Source: Gnetum montanum | Taxonomy: Eukaryota > Streptophyta > Gnetopsida > Gnetales > Gnetaceae | NCBI GenBank assembly: GCA_015680685.1 | Contig: MNCI01005245.1 | Span: 920,879-984,878, forward strand | Direction of reading: 5' to 3' | DNA: 64,000 nucleotides | Part shown: in pieces, positions 23,514-33,553 of the stretch | How positions within the stretch are numbered: the first letter of the stretch is position 1 | Layout: the number at the start of each line of letters is the position of its first letter | Made by a program: the position numbers and the translations under genes | Notes under the pieces: model-generated | What the model was told of the DNA's origin: nothing | What the model saw: the letters and a program-made list of their open reading frames with translations, nothing else | Database searches by the model: none

Positions 23514-24558
23514 TTGATGTCCCTCCCGGCAAAGACCTTGTCACAACCGGACGAACTGAGAGTACTCTCTCTATGAAGTTCGGGGAGATCAGTAAGGCTT
23601 AGAAATGGTTGTACACCCACACCCCGCTATCCATCATCCATTGTTTAAATGATGTCAGCCTTATGGAGCTCTTTACAACTCCGAGCCTTGATGTGTCGAT
23701 AGCCGAAATGATTGGGATTGTTGATTCGTTCGACAAATCCGTTTCTTACTATAGCACCCAGATTAAGGGTGTTAAGATAGTCTTCCATCTATCAGCCAAA
23801 TTCTTTTCGAACCTGTTTGGTGTACCGACAAATGGTATAAATGTAGTTTTGGACAAGGTTCATAAAGAGCTCCATACTGTTCGTGAATTAGAGGACTGGT
23901 TGGGCGTTACCAAGGGTGCTAAGGGATTCCCTATGCAGGGGAAGTCAAAAGTTGAGGAAGTTAATGAATTATATCCCCTATTTAGGGCATGAGTATTCCC
24001 TAAATCCCTTTTCCAGGTGTGGAGTCTTGGTGTTGAAGCTATGTGTATTATGCGAACCATCTTAGAAACCGAAATGCGTTATAACTGGGCCCAATTTTTG
24101 TTGTCAGGCCTGTATAAGGAGATAGTGCAATTGCGCTCAAATGTCGAAGCACAGTCTCATTTTACCTTTTCATTCTTTGCTAGTTATCTTCACCGCTTAG
24201 CTGAGTTTCTAGTGGTTCACGCAGACAATAAGTATGTTCTACGGGATCAAGGTCAATTATCCCGCCCGTGGATCAACCATTTGTTTGAAACAGCCGAGTC
24301 CCAAGATGCGCCCGAGGGAATTGATGAATCCATATCTATCACGACAGGGGATCATCTGGTACCTCAATCCACACATGTGACAGTGTGGGATTGGAACTAG
24401 ACGACATGCCTTATACTGCCAAGAGAGCAAAACGGGTCATCAAAGAGACCATCGGTAAGGCTAAGTCGAAGCTGACGAAGCGTGAATGTTCAACCAAGGA
24501 GGCCTCAAATGTGGACGAGCAACGGGTGAAGCGTATACAGTTCAAGATGCCTACCGAG
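23514..24558 (+). pseudogene. Exon 4: plant transposon-protein-like middle region
   Basis: A single frame with one TAG and one TGA runs to 24400, then a 2 nt shift leads to the basic end (KRAKRVIKETIGKAKSKLTK). The segment SYYSTQIKGVKIVFHLSAKF and the later RYNWAQFLLSGLYKEIVQLR have the spacing of domains found in accessory ORFs of plant LTR elements (transposase_32/plant mobile-like). The region also recalls the corresponding part of the family A second ORF. The match is weak and needs profile comparison. Confidence 0.45.
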
Positions 24559-25267
24559 GTAAGTAAACTTAGTACACTTATTGCTTTATCATTTTCATCT
24601 TATTCATAATTTATTTACTTTGATCACTTACATGCCACTGATGCCTTCAGACTGGACTCGAGAAGTGAGGAGGTAGGAATTAGAGACTATCATTGAAGAG
24701 GAGGAAGCTACAATAGAGTTAATGACTAAGGAGGAGGATGTGGGCAAAGATTAGGCAGGAGAGATGGAAGAACTAAGGGAAGACACCACCGAGACTGAAC
24801 TGGTAGATGACCAGAGTGGTGTCGATGAAATGTTCAGCAGCTTCCTTAAGGGAAGACTGGACTTAGGCAAACCCCCAAACCCAAAAGGAGATTGAGAACA
24901 TGGTATGTTTTCATTCATTTTATTATGTTACTTTGTGAGTTGTTGTTTTATGGTGTTTTACTTTTATTTTTATTTTATCCCTTCTAGACGAAGGCAGTGA
25001 AACCAGAACGATGCAGCTGGATGTGCCCATGAAAATGGTTCCCCCTGAAAGGACCGCGGAGGTTAGTCCGTCTTGTACCTGTGGACCATTTACTTGGACT
25101 GAAATGCCAAGTAAAATGGATTTTGTGGCTAGTATCGCTGAGGAGGTTGTTGAACGTATTCAGGAAGCCCACCCTGAGATAGGTATAAATGTTTCGAGTT
25201 GTTTGCAGCTTTAGAGTTTCACACCCCATTTTTGTCATTTTAGCGTTTGTTCTTTTTGTGTGCATAG

Positions 25268-26246
25268 GTGCCAAACTGAGGTGGGATCCCTCTGAGACAG
25301 TTAGCATAGAGAGTTTTCCCACACTATCCCCAAAAGTTGAGCAGGTACCAAGGCCAGTTTATGAGGAGGTGGCGGAGGGTCTTGTACACAACGCCAAATC
25401 GCTTTGGACTTGTAGGCGTTCCATCGAGCAGTTGTGGTTGCAAGTTCAAGCAAAGGAGAAGGAAGTTTCCGAGTTGTCAGTTGAGCGTGACGATCTCAAG
25501 GCTCGTTATAAGTTCGCCTCTGCTAAACTAATTGGTGATCGCTCTTGGCGGAATTCTAAGGTCATGTATACTAGATATTGAAACCTACTCAATCGCCACG
25601 CATCACTAACCCAGAAGCTAGCAAAGCGTAAGGCCCAAGTGGATCTACTAAACCTCAAGTGCCAAGATTGGAAGGCTTTCGCTTCCAAGGTACGCAAATG
25701 GGGTCAAGATGAAAAGAACCACACACATCATTATAATAAATCATTGAAGGAAGTATCTATTAAAAATCATCAACTTGAAATGTTTATGGAGGGTCTGGGT
25801 CTGCGCTCTGTGTTCGATACCTTTGCTCAAAACACGACTGTTGAGATGGAATCGCCTACAAGGGTGATTACAACCGCTTCTGGGAAGGTTTCAGTGGGTG
25901 AATTCCCTCTAAAGCATCCTACCTGGTCAGCTGTTGACAAGGGGAAGGCCTTGGTAGATGTCAACCTAGGTCTTGATGGGACAGATTGGACCAGTGTCTC
26001 AAAAGAGGAAATCCTTCGCCGACTGGAATTCGGTTTAGGGGGATCCCCTACGATAAGCATTTTTTTTTATGAAATTCATTTGCTAAATAATGTTTGAAGG
26101 TTTTTTTTTTGTCCTTATGTTGATTGTTTCTTTTGCATTTTTAGGATCAAGGCAATGATGATGTCCAAGAAGCTGGCCCCAGTGGAGCGGGGGCCCATGA
26201 TGCCAGCGGATCTAAAGGGGATGATCCTCCCATCCCGGATGTTTAG
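25268..26246 (+). pseudogene. Exons 7-8: coiled-coil region and C-terminus
   Basis: Exon 7 is open except for TGA at 25579. It is Lys/Glu/Leu-rich with heptad-like spacing (RRSIEQLWLQVQAKEKEVSE, ITQKLAKRKAQ-like block), followed by a polar tail. Exon 8 is fully open and ends in PPIPDV and TAG at 26244-26246. An AATAAA lies 83 bp downstream. The coiled coil suggests self-association, by inference. Confidence 0.55.
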
Positions 26247-26328
26247 TTTCTTTTTTTTGTGAAATTATTCTGACTCACATTTATACAGGAATTGTAAATT
26301 GAAAATTTTGAGTTATATTGAACATATG

Positions 26329-26334
26329 AATAAA
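26329..26334 (+). terminator. Polyadenylation signal of the antisense gene
   Basis: AATAAA occurs 83 bp after the stop codon in AT-rich sequence with TTGTAATTGTA downstream. This fits the 3' end of a plant transcript. Confidence 0.45.
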
Positions 26335-26589
26335 ATGAGTTAACTCTTGTAATTGTACATCATTACATGTATACGTATAAGAAAAAAAAATTTGTCGATT
26401 TTGAGTTTAATTGTAAACACGATACAACAATGTAAAATGTTTTGGTTTGTTTTTATTGTTTAAATGTAGTGCACGAATATAATTATAAGTAGGAGTATAA
26501 TGATAAACGAAAGATAATCACGAAAATTGTTATTGACAACGTGACAATGCAAGCATAAATTCGAACAATGAGCCGGTATTTGAGATAAA

Positions 26590-26990
26590 AAAAAGTATAA
26601 ATGGACAATCTAGTTTAAGGCCATTTCAGGCTACATACGCACTAGTTTAAGGCCATTTCGGGCCATATGTGTAGTTTAAGGCCATTTCGGGCCCCAGCGT
26701 AAGCAAGAGACGTTTCGAACGACACGGGTGGATTTCTCAGTTGACCGACCATCTCTAATCATGGCTAGTTTTATGTCGTTGCGGACATGATAGTTTAATG
26801 TCATTCCGGACTTGGAATGTAGTTTGATGTCGTTTCGGACTTGTTGTAGTTTAATGTCATTTCGGACATGCAATGTAGTTTAACGTCATTTCAAACATGT
26901 TGTAGTTTAACGTCATTTCGGACATGGAATGTAGTTTAACATCATTTCAGACAGTTTGTAGTTTAACGTCATTTCAGACCAAGTGTTGTT
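26590..26990. repeat. Minisatellite between antisense gene and protease
   Basis: Two subtypes follow one another: TAGTTTAAGGCCATTTCGGGCC (three units) and GTAGTTTAATGTCATTTCGGACATG-like units (about seven). The first subtype matches the array at 21045-21205. The array ends at the protease C-terminus. Confidence 0.85.
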
Positions 26991-28360
26991 TATTGATTTA
27001 GTAATTTTTTGATTTTTCTCACTTTGACGTTAGGCGATGCGTTAGCGGGTATGATTCTATATTCAACGTCTCCTTCGCTGATCACGTTGAATGGTAATTC
27101 AGCCCAAGGGACATCTGATGGAATTGTTCCCGCATTAGTGTTTTCTTGCGCTTCAGCATGTATCATGGTTTCTGTGTCAGTTGTGCTTTCTAAGTGAGGC
27201 TGCGTATGTACAATGTCAAGCCCGGGTATTTCTGTTTTGGGTGGATTTTCTATTGTGTTTAAAAGATTATCGCCTACTAGTTGTTGTTCATTTATGTCAT
27301 GTTGTCTAGGCTCTTCGAGCTTAACCTCTAAGCCTTGGTCTGTGTCTATGTACGATGAGATGATGGGTGTTGCAACCTCCCCGTGTATAACGATTTCATC
27401 GCCTTTGTAAGGCAGGTGAATTTCTTGGTGAATGGGTGAAGAGACTGCTTTAAGTTGGGCTAACCAGGGCCTTACCAAGATTAGGTTGAACCCTGGAATT
27501 TCATCAATTACCACAAAGTCAGCAAATGTTGGGAATTAGTCCTCTGCTATGAAGTCTAAAGTCACAGTGCCTTTGACTCTGACGCGCAACCCGCTGAACG
27601 ATTTCAAGCATGTGGTGGCAGTTGGTTTGATTAGCTCTGTAAGCCCTAGTTGTTTAACGATGGGATATGGCACTACGTTTGTGGCAGCTCCATCCTCTAC
27701 ATGGACCCTATGTATCTTGAATTGGTTTACCCGTATTGTTATGAACATAGGGGCTATTGTTACTTCTCTTGTTTTCTCATCCAACTTGATGTTATCGTTG
27801 TGGAAACTTAATGGCTTGGAAATTGATCCTTGAGGTGAGTACATTACCGCATGAATTGAAGGTTCATTTGGAGGCAAGTCCTCGCTTACTGGGATAGATG
27901 TTAACATGCGTAGTAGAGCTTCGCGGTGGGTTTGAGATGTTAGCACTAGATCGTATAAACTCAATGAGGTATTTTTTTGTTTGACTGCTTGCATGACTTG
28001 TGTTAGGACTGTTGCTAGGTCTCTACTGTTGGACGCATGTTTATTGGCAGTGATTTGGTCCATTGGGCACAAAAATTTTATTTCATGCATGGTTGATTTG
28101 TCATTTTTTCACAAAATGGTTGATTTAGGCATATCGTGTTTTTTGGATGATTCACCCTCATGGCCTGTGTTTGGTTTATCGTTAGATAGTGTCATGGGTA
28201 CTGCGTTGAGCGGGGTAGGTTTAGGAGGTTCTACGGCTAGCCGTTGACGCTCCTTCTCCAAGCATTCGCGTGTAAGCTTGTCAGCTAGGTGTTCTCGTGT
28301 GTGGCGTGGGGGTGTGGTTGGTTTCGGGGCTTCAGATTGTTTTGAGATTCGTACTACGTA
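26990..28360 (-). pseudogene. Tat-type aspartic protease with gag C-terminal linker, family B
   Basis: The minus strand reads a charged linker (DKLTRECLEKERQRLAVEPP), then 27536-28090 with the active-site strand HRVHVEDGAATNVVPYP, where DGA stands in place of the usual D[TSG]GS/A pattern, followed by PIVKQLGL. 26990-27514 continues with the protease end (DEIPGFNLILVRPWLAQLKA) and an acidic tail. One stop separates the two pieces. The protease would cut the Gag-Pol precursor. The region is cut at about 28360 by the junction with the inverted right arm. Confidence 0.75.
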
Positions 28361-28370
28361 TGGAGTCGAG
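28360..28370. other. Junction of the two inverted halves of block B
   Basis: To the left the sequence codes on the minus strand for the gag-protease linker. To the right it is the plus-strand second RNase H end, matching 18870 downwards in reverse. GGCCACACTAGC is shared by both arms at the breakpoint. Confidence 0.7.
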
Positions 28371-29744
28371 GCCACACTAGCATTAAACATATCGCCTAAC
28401 ATGTTCCATATGTTGCCAAGCTCCATAATCAACTGTGCGAAACCCTTAACCAATACGCTCGATGAATTGCCAATTGCGTCTGTTAGTACAACACACGTGA
28501 TAGAATGGTATGACGACATAAAAGAGTACCTTCTATGCAGTGAAACACCACAACACTTAACGAATGCACAAAAAGATGTGGTACGAAAGCATTCTCGGCA
28601 ATATACACTGGTGGGAGACACATTGTGTCGTAGATCCTACGAAGGCATATTGCTAACATGCGTTAGTAGCACTGATGCCCAAACCATCGTTGAGCAAGTA
28701 CATGATGGACTATGTGGAGGACATATAGCACCAAAAGCAATGGCAACAAAGATAAGACACTTAGGTTATTATTGGCCACATATGGAGTATGGCTGTCTCT
28801 CCAAGGCTAAAACATGTAGTACCTGTCAAAGACATAGTAATCTAATCCATGTCCCACCAAATGAGTTGCATACAGTGCAAATTACATGGCCCTTTCAAAG
28901 GTGGGGGTTGGACCTTATCAGACCAATAACACCCTCATCTTCTGTAGGGCATAGTTTCATCATAACTGCAACAGAATATTTCATGAAGTGGGTAGAAGCT
29001 ATTCCCCTTCAAAAGACCACATCTAAACATGTACGCAACTTCATTCTCAAAAACATTGTAACCCGTTTTGGCATCCCCATGACCATCATCATTGATAACA
29101 GGCCATAATTCAATAGTGCCGAAACCAAAACTTTCTGCGAAAGTCTGGGGATCAAAAACTCATTTTCATCCCCTTACTACCCTCAGAGCAATGGGCAAGC
29201 AGAGGCCACCAACAAAACCATCATTACTATACTTAAAAAGATGCTTACCCACAGTAAGAGAAGATGGCACGAACAGTTGGTATACACATTGTGGGCATAT
29301 TGTACCACGCATCGGACTTCAACAGGTAAAACACCATATAGTCTGGTTTATGGTTCAGAAGCTGTTTTACCTCTGGAATTGCGAGTACCTTCTTTAAGGA
29401 TCACACTTTCCGGACTCCTCGACGAAGGGCAAAACAATGACCTGCGCATCATTGACCTAGACTCGGTGGAGGAGGAACACATACGTGCACTCGATCAGAT
29501 TGAATGGTACCAAAAATGACAACGGCAATGCCATCGGCACGACATTCATAAGCACCCTATCAAAGAAGGCGACCTTGTACTCAAAGCTGTTTGGGAACAC
29601 CCGGATAAATTATCAACCAACTAGGAAGGGCCCTACTTGGTCACCAAAGCATACGACAATGGAGCATTCAAGTTAGCTGATATAGAAGGGAATGAGCTGG
29701 CAAATCTGACCAATCACTTGTTCTTGAAACCATTCCATATTTGA
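28370..29744 (+). pseudogene. Tat-lineage integrase, right arm of B
   Basis: This is the best-preserved integrase of the window: one frame from 28370 to 29106 with the zinc-binding residues (VHDGLCGGHIAP, TCSTCQRHSN), catalytic Asp in WGLDLIRPI, and the second Asp in IIIDNRP. A TAA at 29106 interrupts it; it resumes with SSPYYPQSNGQAEATN, including the catalytic Glu, then SLVYGSEAVLPLELRV. A stop near 29516 and a frame change precede the C-terminal GNELANLTNHLFLKPF and the stop at 29742. Confidence 0.85.
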
Positions 29745-29759
29745 GTACAGGCTCAGGTA

Positions 29760-30180
29760 CATGCGAGTCCTGGCATCACGACTATAAACTGATACCACAG
29801 CTCATCCTGGAATCATGACGATAAACTAATACCATAGAACAGTCCTGGAATCATGACGGTAAACTGATACCATAAACAGTCCTGGAATCATGACTTAAAA
29901 CTGATACCACTGCTCGTCCTAGAATCATGATGGTAAACTGATACCACACAGTGTCTGCAATGACAATAAACTAGCAGCCATCCGGTACGACAGTAAACTA
30001 CCACAGTTGCATTCACCAGAGTCTGCTAAGACTATAAACTGGTTTGCCTCTTCACGGTCCGCCAAGACTAGAAACTAGCAATGCACCGTCCACCATGATG
30101 CTAAATGGGAAATGTCCAATGGGTCATGACATAAAACTAACCCATGATAGTCTGCTAAGACTATAAACTGGCAATTTCAT
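29760..30180. repeat. Minisatellite, right arm
   Basis: This is the reverse counterpart of 17150-17560. Units of about 40 bp read ACTGATACCAC...TCCTGGAATCATGACGGTAA, then change to ATAAACTGGCA-type units. It follows the integrase stop by 16 bp. Confidence 0.85.
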
Positions 30181-30594
30181 CTCTGGTTCCTCAATCTGTA
30201 CCTGCATTCAAACTTCATCAGAATCACTGCCTCGTGCGCCATCGGACAATCCCAACAACATTGCTGCCATTCATATACAGTGCCTGAAATCTCATCTGGT
30301 GCCTTTGTTTCATTAGTAGCTACTTAAGTCTAAGCTTGTTTACGCACTCATGGTTTTCTTGTCTTCTTGGAGTTTTGTTTGTAGGATGACAATCAGAGGT
30401 GTTCGTACAAGAATGCACTTTGTCATGACGCTCCTCAGCATGACTAAAAGCTTGAGGGCCCCACATACAGCTTCAGGCGAAGTCGAACTCAACAAGAATC
30501 AGGTCCCTGGGATCCACAGACGGCCACGGCGACATCTGGTATCAAACATGGCAACTTCGAAGATCAAGATACTTAGTTTTCATTAAGTATATAT

Positions 30595-30960
30595 TTCCAG
30601 CATATACGCTCAAGTATACATTCTTAGCATATACGACCAACGTATACACTCAAGTTCACATTTCTCAGCGTATACGCCCAGCGTACACGCCCAACATACA
30701 TGCCCAGCGTACACGCCTCACAAGTACGTTCAGCCTGTACAACTGATGCATACACCCGGCATGCAATCCCTGAAGATGGCATGGAAACAACACTGCAGAG
30801 TAAGATTTAGTACAAGGAAACAACTCACACGATTAGAGCAACCATCAGCATATACGCCCAGCGTATATGCCCAGCACATCCAACGTATACGCCCAGCACA
30901 TCTAGCGTATACACACAGAGTCTACGTCCGCCTGATACAGCGTATACGCCCAGCAAATGT
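30595..30960. repeat. GCGTATACGC palindrome array, right arm
   Basis: AGCGTATACGCCCAGCGTA-type units recur upstream of the TATA box at 31046. Several are decayed to GCATATACGC or CATATACGA. Confidence 0.85.
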
Positions 30961-31045
30961 AACATATTGTATACTTGTAAATTTTATTCTTTCGCACTTG
31001 GTCAACGCGCCACATGTCACCCAACCTGAGTCTAACATCTAAACC

Positions 31046-31054
31046 TATATAAAA
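31046..31054 (+). promoter_or_regulatory. TATA box of family B LTR
   Basis: TATATAAAA lies about 90 bp downstream of the palindrome array, followed by GCCCTAATTTTTCACTAG. The equivalent site in the left arm is decayed to TGTATAAAAAT. Confidence 0.65.
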
Positions 31055-31626
31055 GCCCTAATTTTTCACTAGATCCAGGTCAGTTGGCAATTTTGAGCAA
31101 ACCAGAGAGAAAAACATAGACGCTAAGAACCAGAGCGAAGAATCCTATAAGCTAGACTTCAACCCTGTACGTTGAGCATACAGCCTCTACGCTGAGCATA
31201 CAGTTTGAACTAGCCCACAGTCATCCCTACATCCATTGGGGCTATTCGTCCACCTTGTGTGAAAGCCACAAATGCATTAGACCGGTGCATTGTAACTCTC
31301 ACTTTGCAATAATATTGCTACATTTTCTTCCTAAAATCTGTTACAGTTTTGCATTAATTATTGCATGTATACTGTTTATGCTCTTTTATGTTTACGCTCT
31401 GTTTGCATCAGTTACACTGTTTACGCTCTATTTTATATCTGTTAGGTCGTTTACATATAACCCAGCGTATAGCACCTCAGTGTACGTTTGGGGAAACCCT
31501 TGCCTGATCCGTGTGCGGACCACTCAAGGTACTCTGCCTTCGTCAATTCTAGCTTGCCCTCAAGTGAAGGTAGGATCTTCTGTGCGTGTCCGAAAATCTC
31601 CCGGTTTCTATTTCCTTCCAGCTGGA

Positions 31627-31750
31627 GACATCATTGTGTAATAGACAGTTCTCCAAGGAGTCACAATACTCATGTACAATTGATGTTTTGGATTGATTAT
31701 AACTTGGTTATATCCTAAGAACCCATATATAAAGAATAATAAGGCATGTC
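31627..31750. repeat. About 120 bp direct repeat, right copy
   Basis: This repeats 14722-14845 with about eight differences. It starts with the GAC shared by the end of the inserted block, so a short microhomology lies at the junction. Confidence 0.8.
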
Positions 31751-32400
31751 CAATAGTAGTGTCAATGAGTTGATTAATACTAGGCAAAGAAAAATCATCT
31801 TTAATAGTTTCCTTTTTGAGGTCTTAGACATTAATATAAATATGAATGCCCCCATTCTTCTTGGGAACTACCACTACGTTAAACATCCAATCAGTGTAAT
31901 CAACAACCTGAATGAAACCTACTTGGTAAAGCTTTTTGATCTCATCATGAACTACTAAGGCCAAATCTATTTGCAAACATTTTGCTTAACAAGCTTGATA
32001 CTCGGGTCAAGTATGATGTTATGTTACACTAAATGTGGATCCAATCCTAGCATATCCTTGTATCACCAAGCAAAGACTTTAATGTTATTTTGAAGGATCT
32101 TGATGATGTCTTAGGTCATCTGGGGTTCTAGTGAGGTGCTTAGCTTCAGGATTTTCTCCTCACCATTGAGGTTTGTAATAGGGATATCAACTAGAGAATT
32201 TCTTATGGTATCTCTAGCCTCTAAATCAAGAGTCTTAACTAGGCATTCGGGCCACTCTAGGGACTTCTCTATTGAGGCTATATGGTAAAATAGGCTCCAA
32301 GGTTCAAGGTCTAAGAATTTGAGGTTAATTGATCTTTCACATCACTATAAGCTTGACTCAAGCTTAAGGGTAGGTCAAATTGTGCCCATGTATCCATGCT
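31627..32400 (-). pseudogene. Reverse transcriptase fingers/palm, element C2 (5' part)
   Basis: The minus strand shows the pre-RT linker, then KLYQVGFIQVV, VVVPKKNGGIHI and GYNQVIINPKHQ in the order of Ty3/gypsy reverse transcriptase, with stops. It is the continuation of 14331-14845. The motif normally holding the first catalytic Asp reads FIYGFLGYNQ, so that Asp is lost. Confidence 0.75.
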
Positions 32401-32479
32401 GTAATCCTACATGTCAACAAAAGCATATTAACTAACATCTATATCACATAATTGTCAAATCATGCTAAAATCATGTAAA

Positions 32480-32930
32480 ATATTATGACACTAAAGCATA
32501 ACATAGTTGAATAGGATCAAAACAATGTAGAACAAGACAAAATAAGGCTCAATAAGATCATAAAATGATAAACTAAGGTCAACGAAGATATACTGAGATG
32601 TAACAAGGTGAAATAAGGGCTAAATGATGTCAAATGATGTAAAGTAAGGGCCAAATGAAGCTAAAACCATGCAAAATGATGTCAAATGAGATTGAATAAG
32701 GTCTTAATGATACCAAACGACATCAAATGATGTGAAATAGAATAAAATGAGGCCAAATGATGTTAACAATAATGTCAAATAAGGTCAAATGATACCAAAT
32801 GAAATCAAAATGATGCGAAATGATGCTAAATGAAATCAAATGATGCTAAAATGATGAAAAATATTGTCAAATGATATCAAATGATGTAAAAGGAGGTCAA
32901 ACAAGGTCGAACATTATCAAGAATAATATT
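32480..32930. repeat. Degenerate short-unit array (TCAAATGATGT)
   Basis: Many imperfect units of 10-12 bp based on TCAAATGATG, AAGGTCAAATGA and CTAAATGA follow one another. In element C2 the array lies 5' of reverse transcriptase, the same position as the minisatellites of family B. Confidence 0.75.
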
Positions 32931-33553
32931 AAATAATAATATTTATTGTTCATGTGATTTTATGATCAAAATAATGAAAACTTAGCAAAAACATGCATTA
33001 GATTGCTAAAACAAGTAGAAATCTAGTGAAAATAGATTATAAATTGTCAAAATTAGAAAAACTCTAGAGAAAACAGGTTGGAAACTGCTAAAATAAGTAA
33101 AAAAGCTAGTAAAAATAGTCAAACTAAAAAAATATTTTAAAAATAGTGAAAATAAGGAAAAATCTTGTGAAAACTAATAAAAAAGTTGTTTTTTATTGTC
33201 AAAATAATTTAAAAAGCTAAAAATTGATACACCCAACATGTGAAAACCATCTATTCAATGTGTGAGTTTCTTATCTCATATTCCCAATGTGTAAGGCCAT
33301 TGAAAGTAGTGTTTGAGCTAGATTAATCAAGTTTGAAGCTTGTTTATGTTCTATACATTGGTCCACATGCTATCATAGTATGTGGGGCTAGGATCCCCAC
33401 CATGTGGACTCTTCAAGGCTAAATTCCAACATGTGGACTCTTCAACAAAACTAGGATCCCCACCATGTGTATCAACAATGCATATAGCTTCCTCTACCTT
33501 GAAGTGGACAAATCTGATACACATTGTTGAAACCTAGTTTTGTGCGATACAGG
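32931..33553. other. AT-rich spacer with inverted repeats
   Basis: No coding domain was seen. Repeated CCCCACCATGTG lies in 33390-33470. An inverted repeat at 33445-33542 (CAAAACTAGG and TCAACAATG against CATTGTTGA and CCTAGTTTTG) ends about 10 bp before the chromovirus fragment begins. Confidence 0.5.

Larger units (their letters stand above)
21679..26246 (+). pseudogene. Multi-exon gene antisense to its host Tat element
   Basis: Proposed coding exons are 21679-21809, 22646-23072, 23156-23424, 23514-24558, 24651-24902, 24988-25182, 25268-26052 and 26145-26246. Donors are mostly GTAAG-like and acceptors are pyrimidine tracts ending TAG or CAG. Reading phase is preserved across introns 1, 2, 3, 5, 6 and 7; intron 4 needs a frame change, and the intron 7 donor reads ATAAGC instead of GTAAGC. 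There are stops near 23598, 23990, 24672, 24753, 24891 and 25579, and frameshifts near 22950 and 24385. The product would be roughly 1000 residues. The order is HAD/FCP1-like, transposon-like middle, acidic, coiled coil, short Gly/Asp/Pro tail. I do not know its function. Confidence 0.65.
14846..31626. mobile_element. Inverted composite of family B Tat-type elements
   Basis: The left edge starts TGTACCGCCCGAAATC. The right edge ends in the reverse complement of the left edge, but lacks about the outermost 20 bp. The arms 14846-18870 (minus) and 28360-31626 (plus) each hold the second RNase H end, integrase, a minisatellite and LTR sequence, and are roughly 90% alike by eye. The minus half continues to reverse transcriptase and protease up to about 28360 and has no gag or 5' LTR. 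A plus-strand gene is embedded at 21.4-26.3 kb. Confidence 0.75.
30382..31626 (+). mobile_element. Family B LTR-like end, right arm
   Basis: This region contains the palindrome array (30595-30960), a TATA box at 31046-31054 and a leader, and ends GGAGAC at 31629. It matches the left arm in reverse but lacks its outermost 20 bp. The upstream limit is not certain. TGGTATCAAACATGG near 30537 looks like an initiator-Met primer site, but its position does not fit a 5' LTR boundary here. Confidence 0.5.

Noticed and set aside
28109-28621. 170-codon minus-strand frame joining integrase-antisense and protease linker
   Set aside because: It crosses the inversion junction at 28360. The part beyond 28360 is the antisense of integrase and second RNase H.
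30537-30552. TGGTATCAAACATGG as an initiator-Met primer site of family B
   Set aside because: It lies upstream of the LTR TATA box and palindrome array, not after an LTR end, so its position contradicts that role.
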